A stretch of DNA of 15,102 nt, taken from Clostridium sp. 28_12 (GTDB lineage: Bacteria > Bacillota > Clostridia > TANB77 > CAG-508). Shown piece by piece: positions 7,566 to 13,934 of this stretch (the first letter of the stretch is position 1; every line of letters starts with the position of its first letter). The position numbers and the translations under genes are program-made. The stretch covers positions 1 through 15,102 of the forward strand of contig MNRR01000050.1 of NCBI GenBank assembly GCA_001916055.1. The letters run 5' to 3'. The notes under the pieces are model-generated. The model ran no database searches, was not told the DNA's origin, and was given only the letters and a program-made list of their open reading frames with translations.

Positions 7566-7593
7566 ATAGTTACTATTAATTTATAATAACTAT
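7566..7593 (-). promoter_or_regulatory. Hairpin in the metG leader
   Basis: On the minus strand, atagttattat and atagtaactat form an 11-bp stem with one wobble and a 6-nt loop, inside the leader of about 90 nt between the metG promoter and its SD. It is far too short for a T-box and shows no T-box consensus. It may be a stability hairpin. Confidence 0.4.
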
Positions 7594-7611
7594 ATGAAAA
7601 TATTCGCTTAT

Positions 7612-7640
7612 ATTATACAAAAAATGGAAATAAAAGTCAA
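7612..7640 (-). promoter_or_regulatory. Sigma-A promoter of metG
   Basis: Read on the minus strand: TTGACT (7640-7635), a 17-bp spacer, then TATAAT (7617-7612). The start point would be near 7605, giving a leader of about 90 nt before the metG ATG. Confidence 0.8.
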
Positions 7641-7735
7641 TAAAATTAGAAAAATCTGGAAAAGCAAGAAACATTTTTGAAATATATATTGAAAAAATTA
7701 ATATATTATAATATATTAGTGAGCGAGGTGTCACA

Positions 7736-8236
7736 ATGGAAAAAAGAGATTTATATAATATAGAAAAAATTAATACGAGAAAAACAATATTTAAAGAAGA
7801 AAGACCACCAGAAAATTTTTATACATTAGTAGTTTTAGCATTAATTCAAAATTCCAAAAATGAAATTTTGGTTCAGAAAAGAAGTAAACAAAAAGGCGGA
7901 GAATTTGGTCTAACTTCTGGACATCCAAAATCAGGAGAAACTAGCTTAAGTGGAATAATAACTGAGATAAAAGAAGAATTAGGAGTGGAGGCTAAGCCAC
8001 AAGAACTGAAATTAATGTATTCAGAAAGAGATGATGTTAATAGATGTTTTTATGATTTATATTATTTAAAAAAAGACTATGACGAAAACGAAATGAAACT
8101 TCAAAAAGAAGAAGTTGAAAATATTTATTGGTTCCCAGAAGAAAAAGTTAATGAATTATGTGATAATGGAACCTTTAAAACAAGCCATATAGAAGCATTT
8201 AAAATTTTATTAGAAAAACTTTCTGGAAAATATTGA
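7736..8236 (+). CDS. NUDIX hydrolase, isopentenyl-diphosphate isomerase-like
   Basis: A 166-aa cytosolic NUDIX protein. The NUDIX box runs from G62 to V84 (GHPKSGE, seven residues, then TEIKEELGV) and fits GX5EX7REUXEEXGU, except that the usual Arg is Thr76. Glu77, Glu80 and Glu81 can still hold the catalytic metal. The TLVVLALIQNSKNEILVQKRS region, GLTSGHP and a C-terminal EEVENIYWFP segment resemble the IDI/YfcD branch, which acts on isoprenoid or nucleotide diphosphates. The real substrate is unknown. The SD GAGGTG (7725-7730) sits 5 nt before the ATG. A plausible promoter, TTGAAA-17-TATATT (7689-7717), would start transcription very close to the SD, so it is uncertain. The gene is divergent from metG and only 58 bp from the radical SAM gene, but that gene has its own promoter. 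Confidence 0.85.
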   Translation: MEKRDLYNIEKINTRKTIFKEERPPENFYTLVVLALIQNSKNEILVQKRSKQKGGEFGLTSGHPKSGETSLSGIITEIKEELGVEAKPQELKLMYSERDDVNRCFYDLYYLKKDYDENEMKLQKEEVENIYWFPEEKVNELCDNGTFKTSHIEAFKILLEKLSGKY

Positions 8237-8261
8237 CAAATATAAAATATAGGTATAAAAT
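8233..8261 (+). promoter_or_regulatory. Promoter of the radical SAM/peptide unit
   Basis: TTGACA (8233-8238) overlaps the stop codon of the NUDIX gene. A 17-bp spacer leads to TAAAAT (8256-8261); TATAAA at 8254 is an alternative. This allows the maturase and its peptide to be expressed separately from the NUDIX gene. Confidence 0.6.
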
Positions 8262-8294
8262 GGTAAAAACTGGAATAAAGGAGGGGCGAAAAAT

Positions 8295-9281
8295 ATGCCT
8301 ATGGTTGCTCAATGGGATATAAATGATGACTGTAATCTCAATTGCAAACATTGCAGAGTTTTGAACAAAAATACACAAGAAAAAGAATTAACACTAGAAC
8401 AAGCCAAAAGTTTATTATCTCAATTATATTATTGTGGTACAACCAAATTAAACCTTTCAGGAGGAGAGCCATTTTTAAGAAAAGACTTATTTGAAATATT
8501 AGATTATACCACAAAATTTGACGATATAGTAATAACAACAAACTGTACATTGATAAATAATAAAATAGCTCAAAAATTAGCTAAATATCATAATGTTAGA
8601 TTATCAATAAGTATAGATGGAATGGAAGAAATACATGATAAATTTAGAGGAAGAAAAGGAACATTTCAGAAAATAATTAATACATTACCAATATTAAAAG
8701 AAAATGGAGTTAAATTTTCAATTAGATATACTCTTACAAAAGACACAATTAAAGATGCGAAAGAAGTATTAAAATTAGCCAGCAAAAATGGAGCAGAAGA
8801 ATTTAATACAAGAAGAGTTATATTGACAGGAAATGCGAGTGAAGATCTAATGATATCTAATGAGGAATACAAAATTATAATTAAGGAATTGATACAAGAG
8901 TGCAAGAGACTAAACATAAAATTCAGGACGGGTGATCCATTATTGATTCCAATATTTCCAGAAGTTTTTGGAATAGATTTAAAAGAGGCTAGTCAATATT
9001 ATGCAGGATGTGAAGCAGGAGATGAAATTATATATATAGACTTTAAAGGAAATGTAGGAGCTTGTTCATATATACCTATGTTTGCAGATAATATTAAAGA
9101 GAAATCTTTAGATGAAATTTTAGAAAAAAACAAACTTTTTGTTACACTAAAAGAATATAAAGAAAGTTTAAAAGGAAAATGCCAAGAATGTACATATAAA
9201 ATGATATGTGGTGGATGTAGAGCTACAGCATTAGCACTAAAGAAATCGTTACTGGAAGAAGATCCATTATGTTTATTATAG
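8295..9281 (+). CDS. Radical SAM/SPASM enzyme, candidate RiPP maturase
   Basis: A 328-aa radical S-adenosylmethionine enzyme. CNLNCKHC (Cys13, 17, 20) binds the catalytic 4Fe-4S cluster and GGEP (56-59) helps bind AdoMet. SISIDG lies in the barrel. The C-terminal third is a SPASM domain with seven cysteines (239, 257, 296, 299, 305, 308, 326), including CQECTYKMICGGC, enough for two auxiliary clusters. SPASM enzymes of this size typically modify ribosomal peptides (thioethers, C-C links) or act on sulfatases and cofactor precursors. No separate peptide-recognition (RRE) domain is visible at the N-terminus, since the CxxxCxxC motif starts at residue 13. The ATG follows SD AAAGGAGGGG. The next gene, 69 nt downstream, encodes a 35-aa peptide ending in two cysteines, so it is the obvious candidate substrate. 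The exact reaction cannot be read from sequence. Confidence 0.9.
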   Translation: MPMVAQWDINDDCNLNCKHCRVLNKNTQEKELTLEQAKSLLSQLYYCGTTKLNLSGGEPFLRKDLFEILDYTTKFDDIVITTNCTLINNKIAQKLAKYHNVRLSISIDGMEEIHDKFRGRKGTFQKIINTLPILKENGVKFSIRYTLTKDTIKDAKEVLKLASKNGAEEFNTRRVILTGNASEDLMISNEEYKIIIKELIQECKRLNIKFRTGDPLLIPIFPEVFGIDLKEASQYYAGCEAGDEIIYIDFKGNVGACSYIPMFADNIKEKSLDEILEKNKLFVTLKEYKESLKGKCQECTYKMICGGCRATALALKKSLLEEDPLCLL

Positions 9282-9287
9282 TTTTTA

Positions 9288-9336
9288 ATGTTGCAATTTT
9301 TTGCAATACATATAAATTTAATAGGTTTATTACCTA
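9288..9336 (+). promoter_or_regulatory. Two small hairpins between maturase and peptide genes
   Basis: ttgcaa-tttt-ttgcaa (9291-9306) forms a 6-bp stem, and taggt-ttatt-accta (9322-9336) a 5-bp stem just before the SD AAAGGAG (9338-9344) of the peptide gene. The first has no independent T-run. They could set differential expression or mRNA stability, so that peptide exceeds enzyme. Confidence 0.4.
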
Positions 9337-9350
9337 GAAAGGAGCTTAAA

Positions 9351-9458
9351 ATGAAAAAAGAAGTTATGAACAAAGAGGGAAAAAACAAACCAGTAAATGA
9401 AGTAAAAAATGTAAAAGATGATAAAAAGAAAATACTTACATGTAGAATGTGCGGATAA
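9351..9458 (+). CDS. Candidate RiPP precursor peptide, 35 aa, ending CRMCG
   Basis: A short gene with an excellent SD (AAAGGAG, 6 nt before the ATG) and TAA at 9456-9458. The peptide has a highly charged front (MKKEVMNKEGKN, nine lysines in the first 27 residues), a central KDDKKK run, and then ILTCRMCG at the C-terminus. The only two cysteines are at 31 and 34, with Gly35 as the last residue. A lysine-rich leader with a tiny Cys-containing tail is what a radical SAM/SPASM thioether-forming maturase would need. The maturase is the gene directly upstream and a terminator follows 14 nt after the stop. I do not recognise a named precursor family. It could instead be a small metal-binding protein. 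Confidence 0.7.
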   Translation: MKKEVMNKEGKNKPVNEVKNVKDDKKKILTCRMCG

Positions 9459-9472
9459 AATATTTAAAAATG

Positions 9473-9503
9473 GTGGCAGTCCTAGAAGATTGTCACTTTT
9501 TTT
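9473..9503 (+). terminator. Rho-independent terminator after the peptide gene
   Basis: gtggcag (9473-9479) pairs with ttgtcac (9490-9496) over 7 bp with two G-T wobbles, followed by seven T residues. It closes the rSAM/peptide transcription unit. Confidence 0.8.
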
Positions 9504-9532
9504 GTACATATTGAGATAAGGGAGGATTAGAA

Positions 9533-9859
9533 ATGAGCATATTTCCTAAAAAATTAATAAAAGGCAAAGATAATTTTACAACATTTCATATGAAAATTTA
9601 CAATAATTCAGATGAAGTTATTAATGGTCAAATTAAATATAAAGTAATAATGCCAAATGGAAAAATTGATGAATTTAATTTAAACAGGATAGAACAAATA
9701 GAAGGTAAGTCAGAATTAAATGAATATGATAATTACTATATAAATGCAACTTCACCAATAGGAAGATATTATGTAGAAGGTACATTTTGGTGGAATGGAA
9801 TGAATGTATTATCAGAAACAAATGAAAATGATTTTTTTGATGTAATAGAGGGAGTGTAA
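9533..9859 (+). CDS. Unknown 108-aa beta-rich protein
   Basis: I do not recognise this protein. It has no signal peptide or membrane segment. Alternating hydrophobic strands with NNS, PNG and SPIG turns, and the ending GRYYVEGTFWWNG followed by NDFFDV, suggest a single Ig-like or beta-sandwich domain. Its first part (FPKKLIKGKDNFTTFHMKIYN) reads like the first strands of such a fold. The SD GGGAGG (9520-9525) lies about 8 nt before ATG 9533. The next gene starts one nucleotide after its TAA, so they form a two-gene operon. It begins 30 bp past the terminator of the rSAM/peptide unit and may get its RNA by readthrough, since no clear promoter fits in the gap. A role in peptide maturation or immunity is a guess from position only. 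Confidence 0.75.
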   Translation: MSIFPKKLIKGKDNFTTFHMKIYNNSDEVINGQIKYKVIMPNGKIDEFNLNRIEQIEGKSELNEYDNYYINATSPIGRYYVEGTFWWNGMNVLSETNENDFFDVIEGV

Positions 9860-9860
9860 T

Positions 9861-10583
9861 ATGAGAAAAATAGATGGATTGAAATTTTTACAAAAGAATT
9901 TTCCGGATTTAACGGTTGATTGCTTATTTGTTGATAAAGTTGAAAATCTGGATGAACAAGAATTAGAAAAAAGTAATTTGTGGAGGGTAAGAGGTGGACG
10001 AACAATTGGTTCTGAATTAAATTTACCACAAGGGACTTTTTCTGATAAAAAAGAATTAAAACAGTTTATGAAAGAACAAAAACAAAAGGATAAAAATATG
10101 GAGTTTGTAATACATAGAGTATCACCTGAATATTTTGCAGCTCCTTTTGTAGGAACTTTAGCTGTATACAACAAAGGAGATAGACCTAGCATAAAAATTG
10201 AATTACAAGAAGTTACAAAAGAACTAGTTAATTCAATAGACAAAGGTAAAAGACCAAGAGATTGGGAAGCAAGTTTAATTCTAGATTATGAATTTTTGAG
10301 TAAATCTCCTAGAATTTTAAAAAAGTCGTCTAATCTAAATATGGATTTTTTAAAATATCCTATAGTAGTTATTCATGAAATTGGAGAACAAATTTTTGAA
10401 TTGTATGAAAAGAGTGATAAAGAAGCGGAAACATATACTAGATTTAATATTTATGATTTAGGACAAGTTCTTTTAGATGACCATAGAAGTAAAGAATCTT
10501 TTATGGAAAGATATAGATTTTCGCCTGAACCTGTAACTGATTTGAAATCTTATAAGAGTCAAAAAAGAGAAATTGAACGCTGA
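9861..10583 (+). CDS. Unknown 240-aa protein, possibly ATP-grasp-like
   Basis: A cytosolic protein of 240 aa with no membrane segment, starting 1 nt after the previous stop behind GAGGGAG. I do not recognise a named family with confidence. The pair of segments LWRVRGGRTIGSELNLPQ (about residues 40-57) and FVIHRVSPEYFAAPFVGTLA (about 81-100) recalls, in order and spacing, the nucleotide-binding part of ATP-grasp enzymes of the PEP synthase/pyruvate phosphate dikinase type. There, a VRSS-like strand is followed by a VIVQ-like strand. The usual downstream catalytic residues are not obvious, so this is a weak inference. The C-terminal part is helical and charged, ending in a basic tail. Tight coupling with the 108-aa beta-rich protein suggests that the two work together. 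Confidence 0.7.
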   Translation: MRKIDGLKFLQKNFPDLTVDCLFVDKVENLDEQELEKSNLWRVRGGRTIGSELNLPQGTFSDKKELKQFMKEQKQKDKNMEFVIHRVSPEYFAAPFVGTLAVYNKGDRPSIKIELQEVTKELVNSIDKGKRPRDWEASLILDYEFLSKSPRILKKSSNLNMDFLKYPIVVIHEIGEQIFELYEKSDKEAETYTRFNIYDLGQVLLDDHRSKESFMERYRFSPEPVTDLKSYKSQKREIER

Positions 10584-10611
10584 ATAAATAATTGTAATAG
10601 TATTACCTGAG

Positions 10612-10681
10612 TATCACATCAATAGCAAAATTCACATAAAATATATCAGTGATACAATGTAAAACTGAAAGTGATGTGATA
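10612..10681. promoter_or_regulatory. Inverted repeat cluster with TATCA motifs before the permease gene
   Basis: TATCACATCA (10612-10621) is a perfect reverse complement of TGATGTGATA (10672-10681). Between them lies the perfect palindrome TATCA-G-TGATA (10644-10654). The three sites share the TATCA core and fill most of the 102-bp gap upstream of the truncated ABC permease, ending 4 nt before its ATG. This looks like an operator for a dimeric repressor, but the outer arms could equally form an RNA hairpin that hides the start. The gene lacks a normal SD. Confidence 0.4.
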
Positions 10682-10685
10682 AATT

Positions 10686-11144
10686 ATGGAAAATAAAGAA
10701 ATAATCTCTTGTGAACGAAAAAAGTACCTAAGAAAAATAAAAATAAGAAAAGCTGAAATTTTAACAACCCAGATATTTATAGTAATAGCTTTTATAGCAG
10801 TGTGGGAAATACTTGCAAGAAGAGGAATTATAGATAGCTTTATAGCAAGTCAACCATCTAGAATAGTAAAAACATTTATGAATTTATCTTCAAACAATTT
10901 ATTAGAACATTTAAAAATTACATGTGAAGAAACACTAATTGGTTTTGGATTAGGTAGTATTGCAGGAGTAATAATAGCTATAATACTTTGGTGGTCACCA
11001 TTTATTTCTAAAGTTTCAGAACCATTTTTAGTTATTTTGAATAGTTTGCCTAAGATAGCACTTGGACCAGTAATTATTATTTGGGTGGGAGCAGGGATGC
11101 CTGCGATAATTGTTATGGCATTATCAATTGCAACGGTGGTCTGA
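10686..11144 (+). pseudogene. Truncated ABC transporter permease (SsuC/TauC type)
   Basis: The first 152 residues of a BPD-type permease. They hold a charged N-terminus, a first membrane helix (about residues 27-45, with VWEILARRG), a second helix pair around GFGLGSIAGVIIAIILWW, and the family signature SLPKIALGPVIIIWVGAG. The family usually has about 250 residues. The missing part includes the cytoplasmic EAA loop that docks on the ATPase, plus the last helices, so this product cannot couple to ATP hydrolysis. The sequence stays normal to ALSIATVV and then hits TGA at 11142-11144, where unrelated DNA begins. This is best explained by a deletion or insertion breakpoint near 11139. The matching ATPase type is encoded at 5329-6078, with 4.6 kb of unrelated genes between. 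SD support is poor. Confidence 0.8.
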
Positions 11145-11725
11145 TGACAACAAATAGTGGCAAACCTGCCAAAGCCTTGAATACAGCTGAAAAAAGCAGT
11201 TTTGTTGATGGACAAGTAATGGCAGAACTGTTCTCAAAAATAAAAGAAAAAGAAAATATTGAAGATAATTTAAAAATAAAAGTTGATAAAACACCTAAAA
11301 AAATTCTAAATAGTAATACAACAGACTTTGCAGATCAAATGAGATATTTTAGAAACTTGAAGGGCTATAGTCAAAGACAAGTTGGAGAAAAAATTGGTGT
11401 AAGTGAAGACACATATAGAAGGTATGAATTAAATGAAATTGAAGTTACAGATATAAAAAAGATAAAGAAAATAATAAAAGTTCTTGATTTTTCTGAAAAA
11501 CCAATATTATCAGATTATGTAGAATTTTTAATGTCTGGACCTGATAAAATATTAGTTAATTTCTTTAAGAAAAGTGGAATATCTAAAAATGAATTTGCGA
11601 GAAAAGCAGGAATTAATAGAAGGAGCATATTATCATGGATTAATAAAGAAAAAGCAGTATCAGAGGAATGTTATTACAAAATAAGAAAAATTATTGAGGA
11701 ATATGAAATTCAATTATCAAATTAA
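11144..11725 (+). CDS. Two-HTH regulator, XRE/Cro-C1 type
   Basis: A 193-aa DNA-binding protein. Residues about 66-120 form an XRE helix-turn-helix domain (MRYFRNLKGYSQRQVGEKIG, then SEDTYRRYE). A second HTH-like block lies at about 150-190 (FFKKSGISKNEFARKAG, then RRSILSWINKEK). The first 60 residues are not recognised. The chosen ATG overlaps the permease stop as TGATG, with only GGTGGT as a poor SD. An earlier in-frame start lies inside the permease reading frame and is not credible. The first 80 bases of the gene are richer in GC than the remainder, and the natural promoter and 5' context seem to be lost at the breakpoint. Expression may depend on translational coupling to the truncated permease. 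Two HTH domains in tandem are common in phage and mobile-element regulators. The target is unknown. Confidence 0.7.
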   Translation: MTTNSGKPAKALNTAEKSSFVDGQVMAELFSKIKEKENIEDNLKIKVDKTPKKILNSNTTDFADQMRYFRNLKGYSQRQVGEKIGVSEDTYRRYELNEIEVTDIKKIKKIIKVLDFSEKPILSDYVEFLMSGPDKILVNFFKKSGISKNEFARKAGINRRSILSWINKEKAVSEECYYKIRKIIEEYEIQLSN

Positions 11726-11731
11726 GATTAA

Positions 11732-11760
11732 ATGGAGTAACTTAGTTACTCTATTTTTAT
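11732..11760 (+). terminator. Rho-independent terminator after the HTH gene
   Basis: atggagtaac (11732-11741) and gttactctat (11745-11754) form a 10-bp stem with one wobble and a tta loop, followed by a T-rich tail. It starts 7 nt after the HTH stop codon. The remaining 140 bp up to metK contain no recognisable riboswitch or gene. Confidence 0.85.
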
Positions 11761-11902
11761 ACAAATTTAAATATAAAATATACAATAAATAATTAGTAGA
11801 GGTATAAAAAAAGTCGAGTAGGTTGTTGTTAAAAAATAAAAGCTGAAATAAAGACATGAAGTTATACTAGAATAAAAGAGAGGAGAGAAAATATAGTAAA
11901 AT

Positions 11903-13021
11903 ATGAAAAAGTATAAAAAGTATTATTTAACAAGTGAGTCAGTAACGGAAGGACATCCTGATAAGGTATGCGATTTTATATCTGACTCTATTTTGGATGC
12001 TTGTTTAGAACAAGATAAGAATTCAAGGGTTGCAGTAGAAACACTTATATCAAAAGATAAAGTAATTGTTGCAGGTCAAATTACTTCGGATGCAATAATA
12101 GATATTGAAAAGATAGTTAGAGAAAAATTAAAAGAAGTAGATTATACAGATTCAAAAACAAATATGGATTATAAAACTTGTGAAGTTGAAGTAAATATTA
12201 CAAAGCTAAGTAAAGATATAGCATTAGGTGTTGATTATGGAGGAGCAGGAGATCAAGGAATTATGTTTGGCTATGCAACTGATGAATCAGAGGATTATAT
12301 GCCATATCCAATAAGTATTGCAAACAAATTGTCAAGGAAATTAGCGGAAGTAAGAAAAAATGGAGAAATACCATATTTAAAATCAGATGGAAAAGTTCAA
12401 GTTACGATTGAATATGTAAATGATGAGCCTTTCAGAGTTGATACAATATTAATATCTGCTCAGCATTTTGAAAATGTTAATATTGAAACATTACAAAAGG
12501 ATATATTTAAGAAAGTAATAATTCCAGTTGTACCTGCAGATATGATAGATATTGAAACAAAGTTTTATATAAACCCGACTGGACGATTCGTTTTAGGTGG
12601 AGCTGTAGCAGATACAGGATTAACTGGTAGAAAAATTATGGTAGATACATATGGTGGATTAGCACATCATGGCGGAGGGGCTTTTTCAGGTAAAGATGGA
12701 ACAAAAGTTGATAGGTCTGCTTCATATATGTTAAGGCATATTGCAAAAAATGTTGTTGCAAATGGACTTGCTAGAAAATGTGAGATACAACTTTCTTATG
12801 GCATAGGAGTAATAGAGCCAATCTCAATTTATATAGATTGCTTTAACACAAATAAAGTACCAGAATGGATGATAATAAAATTAATTAAAGCAAGATTTGA
12901 CTTGAGTCCACAAGGTATAATCGAATATTTAAAATTAAGAGAACCAATATTTTCTAAGACTACTAACTATGGACATTTTGGTAGGGATGGATTTGCTTGG
13001 GAAGAATTTGTTCAAATGTAA
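11903..13021 (+). CDS. metK: S-adenosylmethionine synthetase
   Basis: MetK makes AdoMet from methionine and ATP in the cytosol as a tetramer. The 372-aa sequence has SESVTEGHPDKVCD (methionine/ATP site), a glycine loop GVDYGGAGDQGIMFGYA, GRFVLGG, and the P-loop GGGAFSGKDGTKVDRSASYM. There, relatives usually have DPTKVDRS, so a Gly replaces Pro next to the catalytic Lys. Length is slightly below the usual 380-395. The best SD (AGGAGAG, 11881-11887) is 15 nt from the ATG, longer than normal, and an in-frame TAA sits two codons before the ATG, so there is no earlier start. No SAM riboswitch is visible upstream. It supplies the cofactor that the radical SAM enzyme consumes, but the gene is also essential housekeeping in most bacteria. 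Whether a second copy exists elsewhere cannot be seen. Confidence 0.95.
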   Translation: MKKYKKYYLTSESVTEGHPDKVCDFISDSILDACLEQDKNSRVAVETLISKDKVIVAGQITSDAIIDIEKIVREKLKEVDYTDSKTNMDYKTCEVEVNITKLSKDIALGVDYGGAGDQGIMFGYATDESEDYMPYPISIANKLSRKLAEVRKNGEIPYLKSDGKVQVTIEYVNDEPFRVDTILISAQHFENVNIETLQKDIFKKVIIPVVPADMIDIETKFYINPTGRFVLGGAVADTGLTGRKIMVDTYGGLAHHGGGAFSGKDGTKVDRSASYMLRHIAKNVVANGLARKCEIQLSYGIGVIEPISIYIDCFNTNKVPEWMIIKLIKARFDLSPQGIIEYLKLREPIFSKTTNYGHFGRDGFAWEEFVQM

Positions 13022-13102
13022 ATAAAAGTATAAAAATAACTTGAATAAACTTCGATTAAGAGTTAACATAGAGCAAATTTAAGAAACATAGGAGTGAATG
13101 AT

Positions 13103-13851
13103 TTGAATACTACTGATTTAGTTGGGAAAAAGTTTGGAAAATTAACGGTTATAAAATTTGACAGAGTAGAATATAAAAGAGATGCTAAAGGAAAGAATAG
13201 AGATAGAGGATATTGGTTATGTAGATGTGATTGTGGCAAGAAAGTAACTAATGCTAGAAATGATTTAGTATCAGGAAAAACAAAAAGTTGTGGATGCTTA
13301 TGTAAAGAAAATGCAATAAAAAATAGAAAAAGGAATTTTATTGATTTAACAGGTAAAAAGATAAATGAACTTAAAGTTATAAAAATTGAAAAGGTAGAAT
13401 ACAAAAAATATAAAAATGGAGTTAATAAAGCAGAATATTATTGGAGATGCAAATGTGATTGTGGACAAGAAGTAGTCATAAACGGAAGATATCTAAGGCA
13501 AGGGAAAATAAAAAATTGTGAAGAAGTAAAAAGAAATCAAACAAAAACATATACTCAAATAGGAAATGAGTACAAGAGAGAGAATATCTTAAAAGAAGGT
13601 ACAAGATTAGATAATTTGAATAATAAATTATCTAAAGCAAACACGAGTGGAGTTAGGGGTGTATCTTTTAAAAAGGATAGAGATAAATATAAGGCTACAA
13701 TTGAATTTAAGAAAAAACTTATTTTCTTGGGTATTTTGATAATATATTAGAGGCAAAGGAAGCAAGAAGAAAGGCAGAAGAGAAATTTTACAAGCCTATT
13801 TTAGAAAAATATGGATATAAAAAAGAAATAGAAGAAGAAGAATTAGAATAA
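13103..13851 (+). pseudogene. Phage-type zinc-ribbon/AP2-domain protein, frameshifted
   Basis: This is a DNA-binding protein of the kind found in phages and homing-endonuclease relatives. It begins with two repeats of a zinc-ribbon module. The first has DLVGKKFGKLTVIKF, WLCRCDCGKKV and SCGC. The second has DLTGKKINELKVIKI and WRCKCDCGQEV, but NCEE where SCGC is expected, so its metal site is degenerate. The C-terminus is an AP2-like domain starting NTSGVRGVSFKKDRDKYKATI. The frame breaks near 13726: the expected LGYFDN-LEAKEARRKAEEKF continues in the next frame to TAA at 13849-13851, so one nucleotide has been lost around attttcttggg. The better start is TTG 13103, 8 nt after GGAG (13091-13094); the GTG at 13094 overlaps that SD. 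Without the frameshift the product would be about 250 aa. It is a marker of past mobile DNA. Confidence 0.75.
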
Positions 13852-13852
13852 G

Positions 13853-13916
13853 ACTTGTATAAAGTATGTGTAAGAGTTAAGATACAACACAACTTTATAT
13901 AAGTTCTTTTTATTTT
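13853..13916 (+). terminator. Long-stem terminator after the AP2 gene
   Basis: acttgtataaagt (13853-13865) pairs with actttatataagt (13892-13904) over 13 bp with one wobble. tgtgt/acaca extends the stem inwards, and tctttttatttt follows. Confidence 0.7.
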
Positions 13917-13934
13917 GAAAGGAAGGTGTATCAA

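Noticed and set aside
7516..7640. T-box or SAM-related riboswitch in the metG leader
   Set aside because: With the promoter at 7612-7640 the leader is only about 90 nt, and no T-box sequence or specifier loop is visible.
11081..11143. Upstream start for the two-HTH regulator inside the permease
   Set aside because: The extra 21 residues are simply the permease DNA in another frame; the first credible start is ATG 11144.
11760..11902. SAM riboswitch upstream of metK
   Set aside because: The 140-bp gap has none of the SAM-I core (AGAGGUGGAGGGA-like) or the expected four-helix layout.
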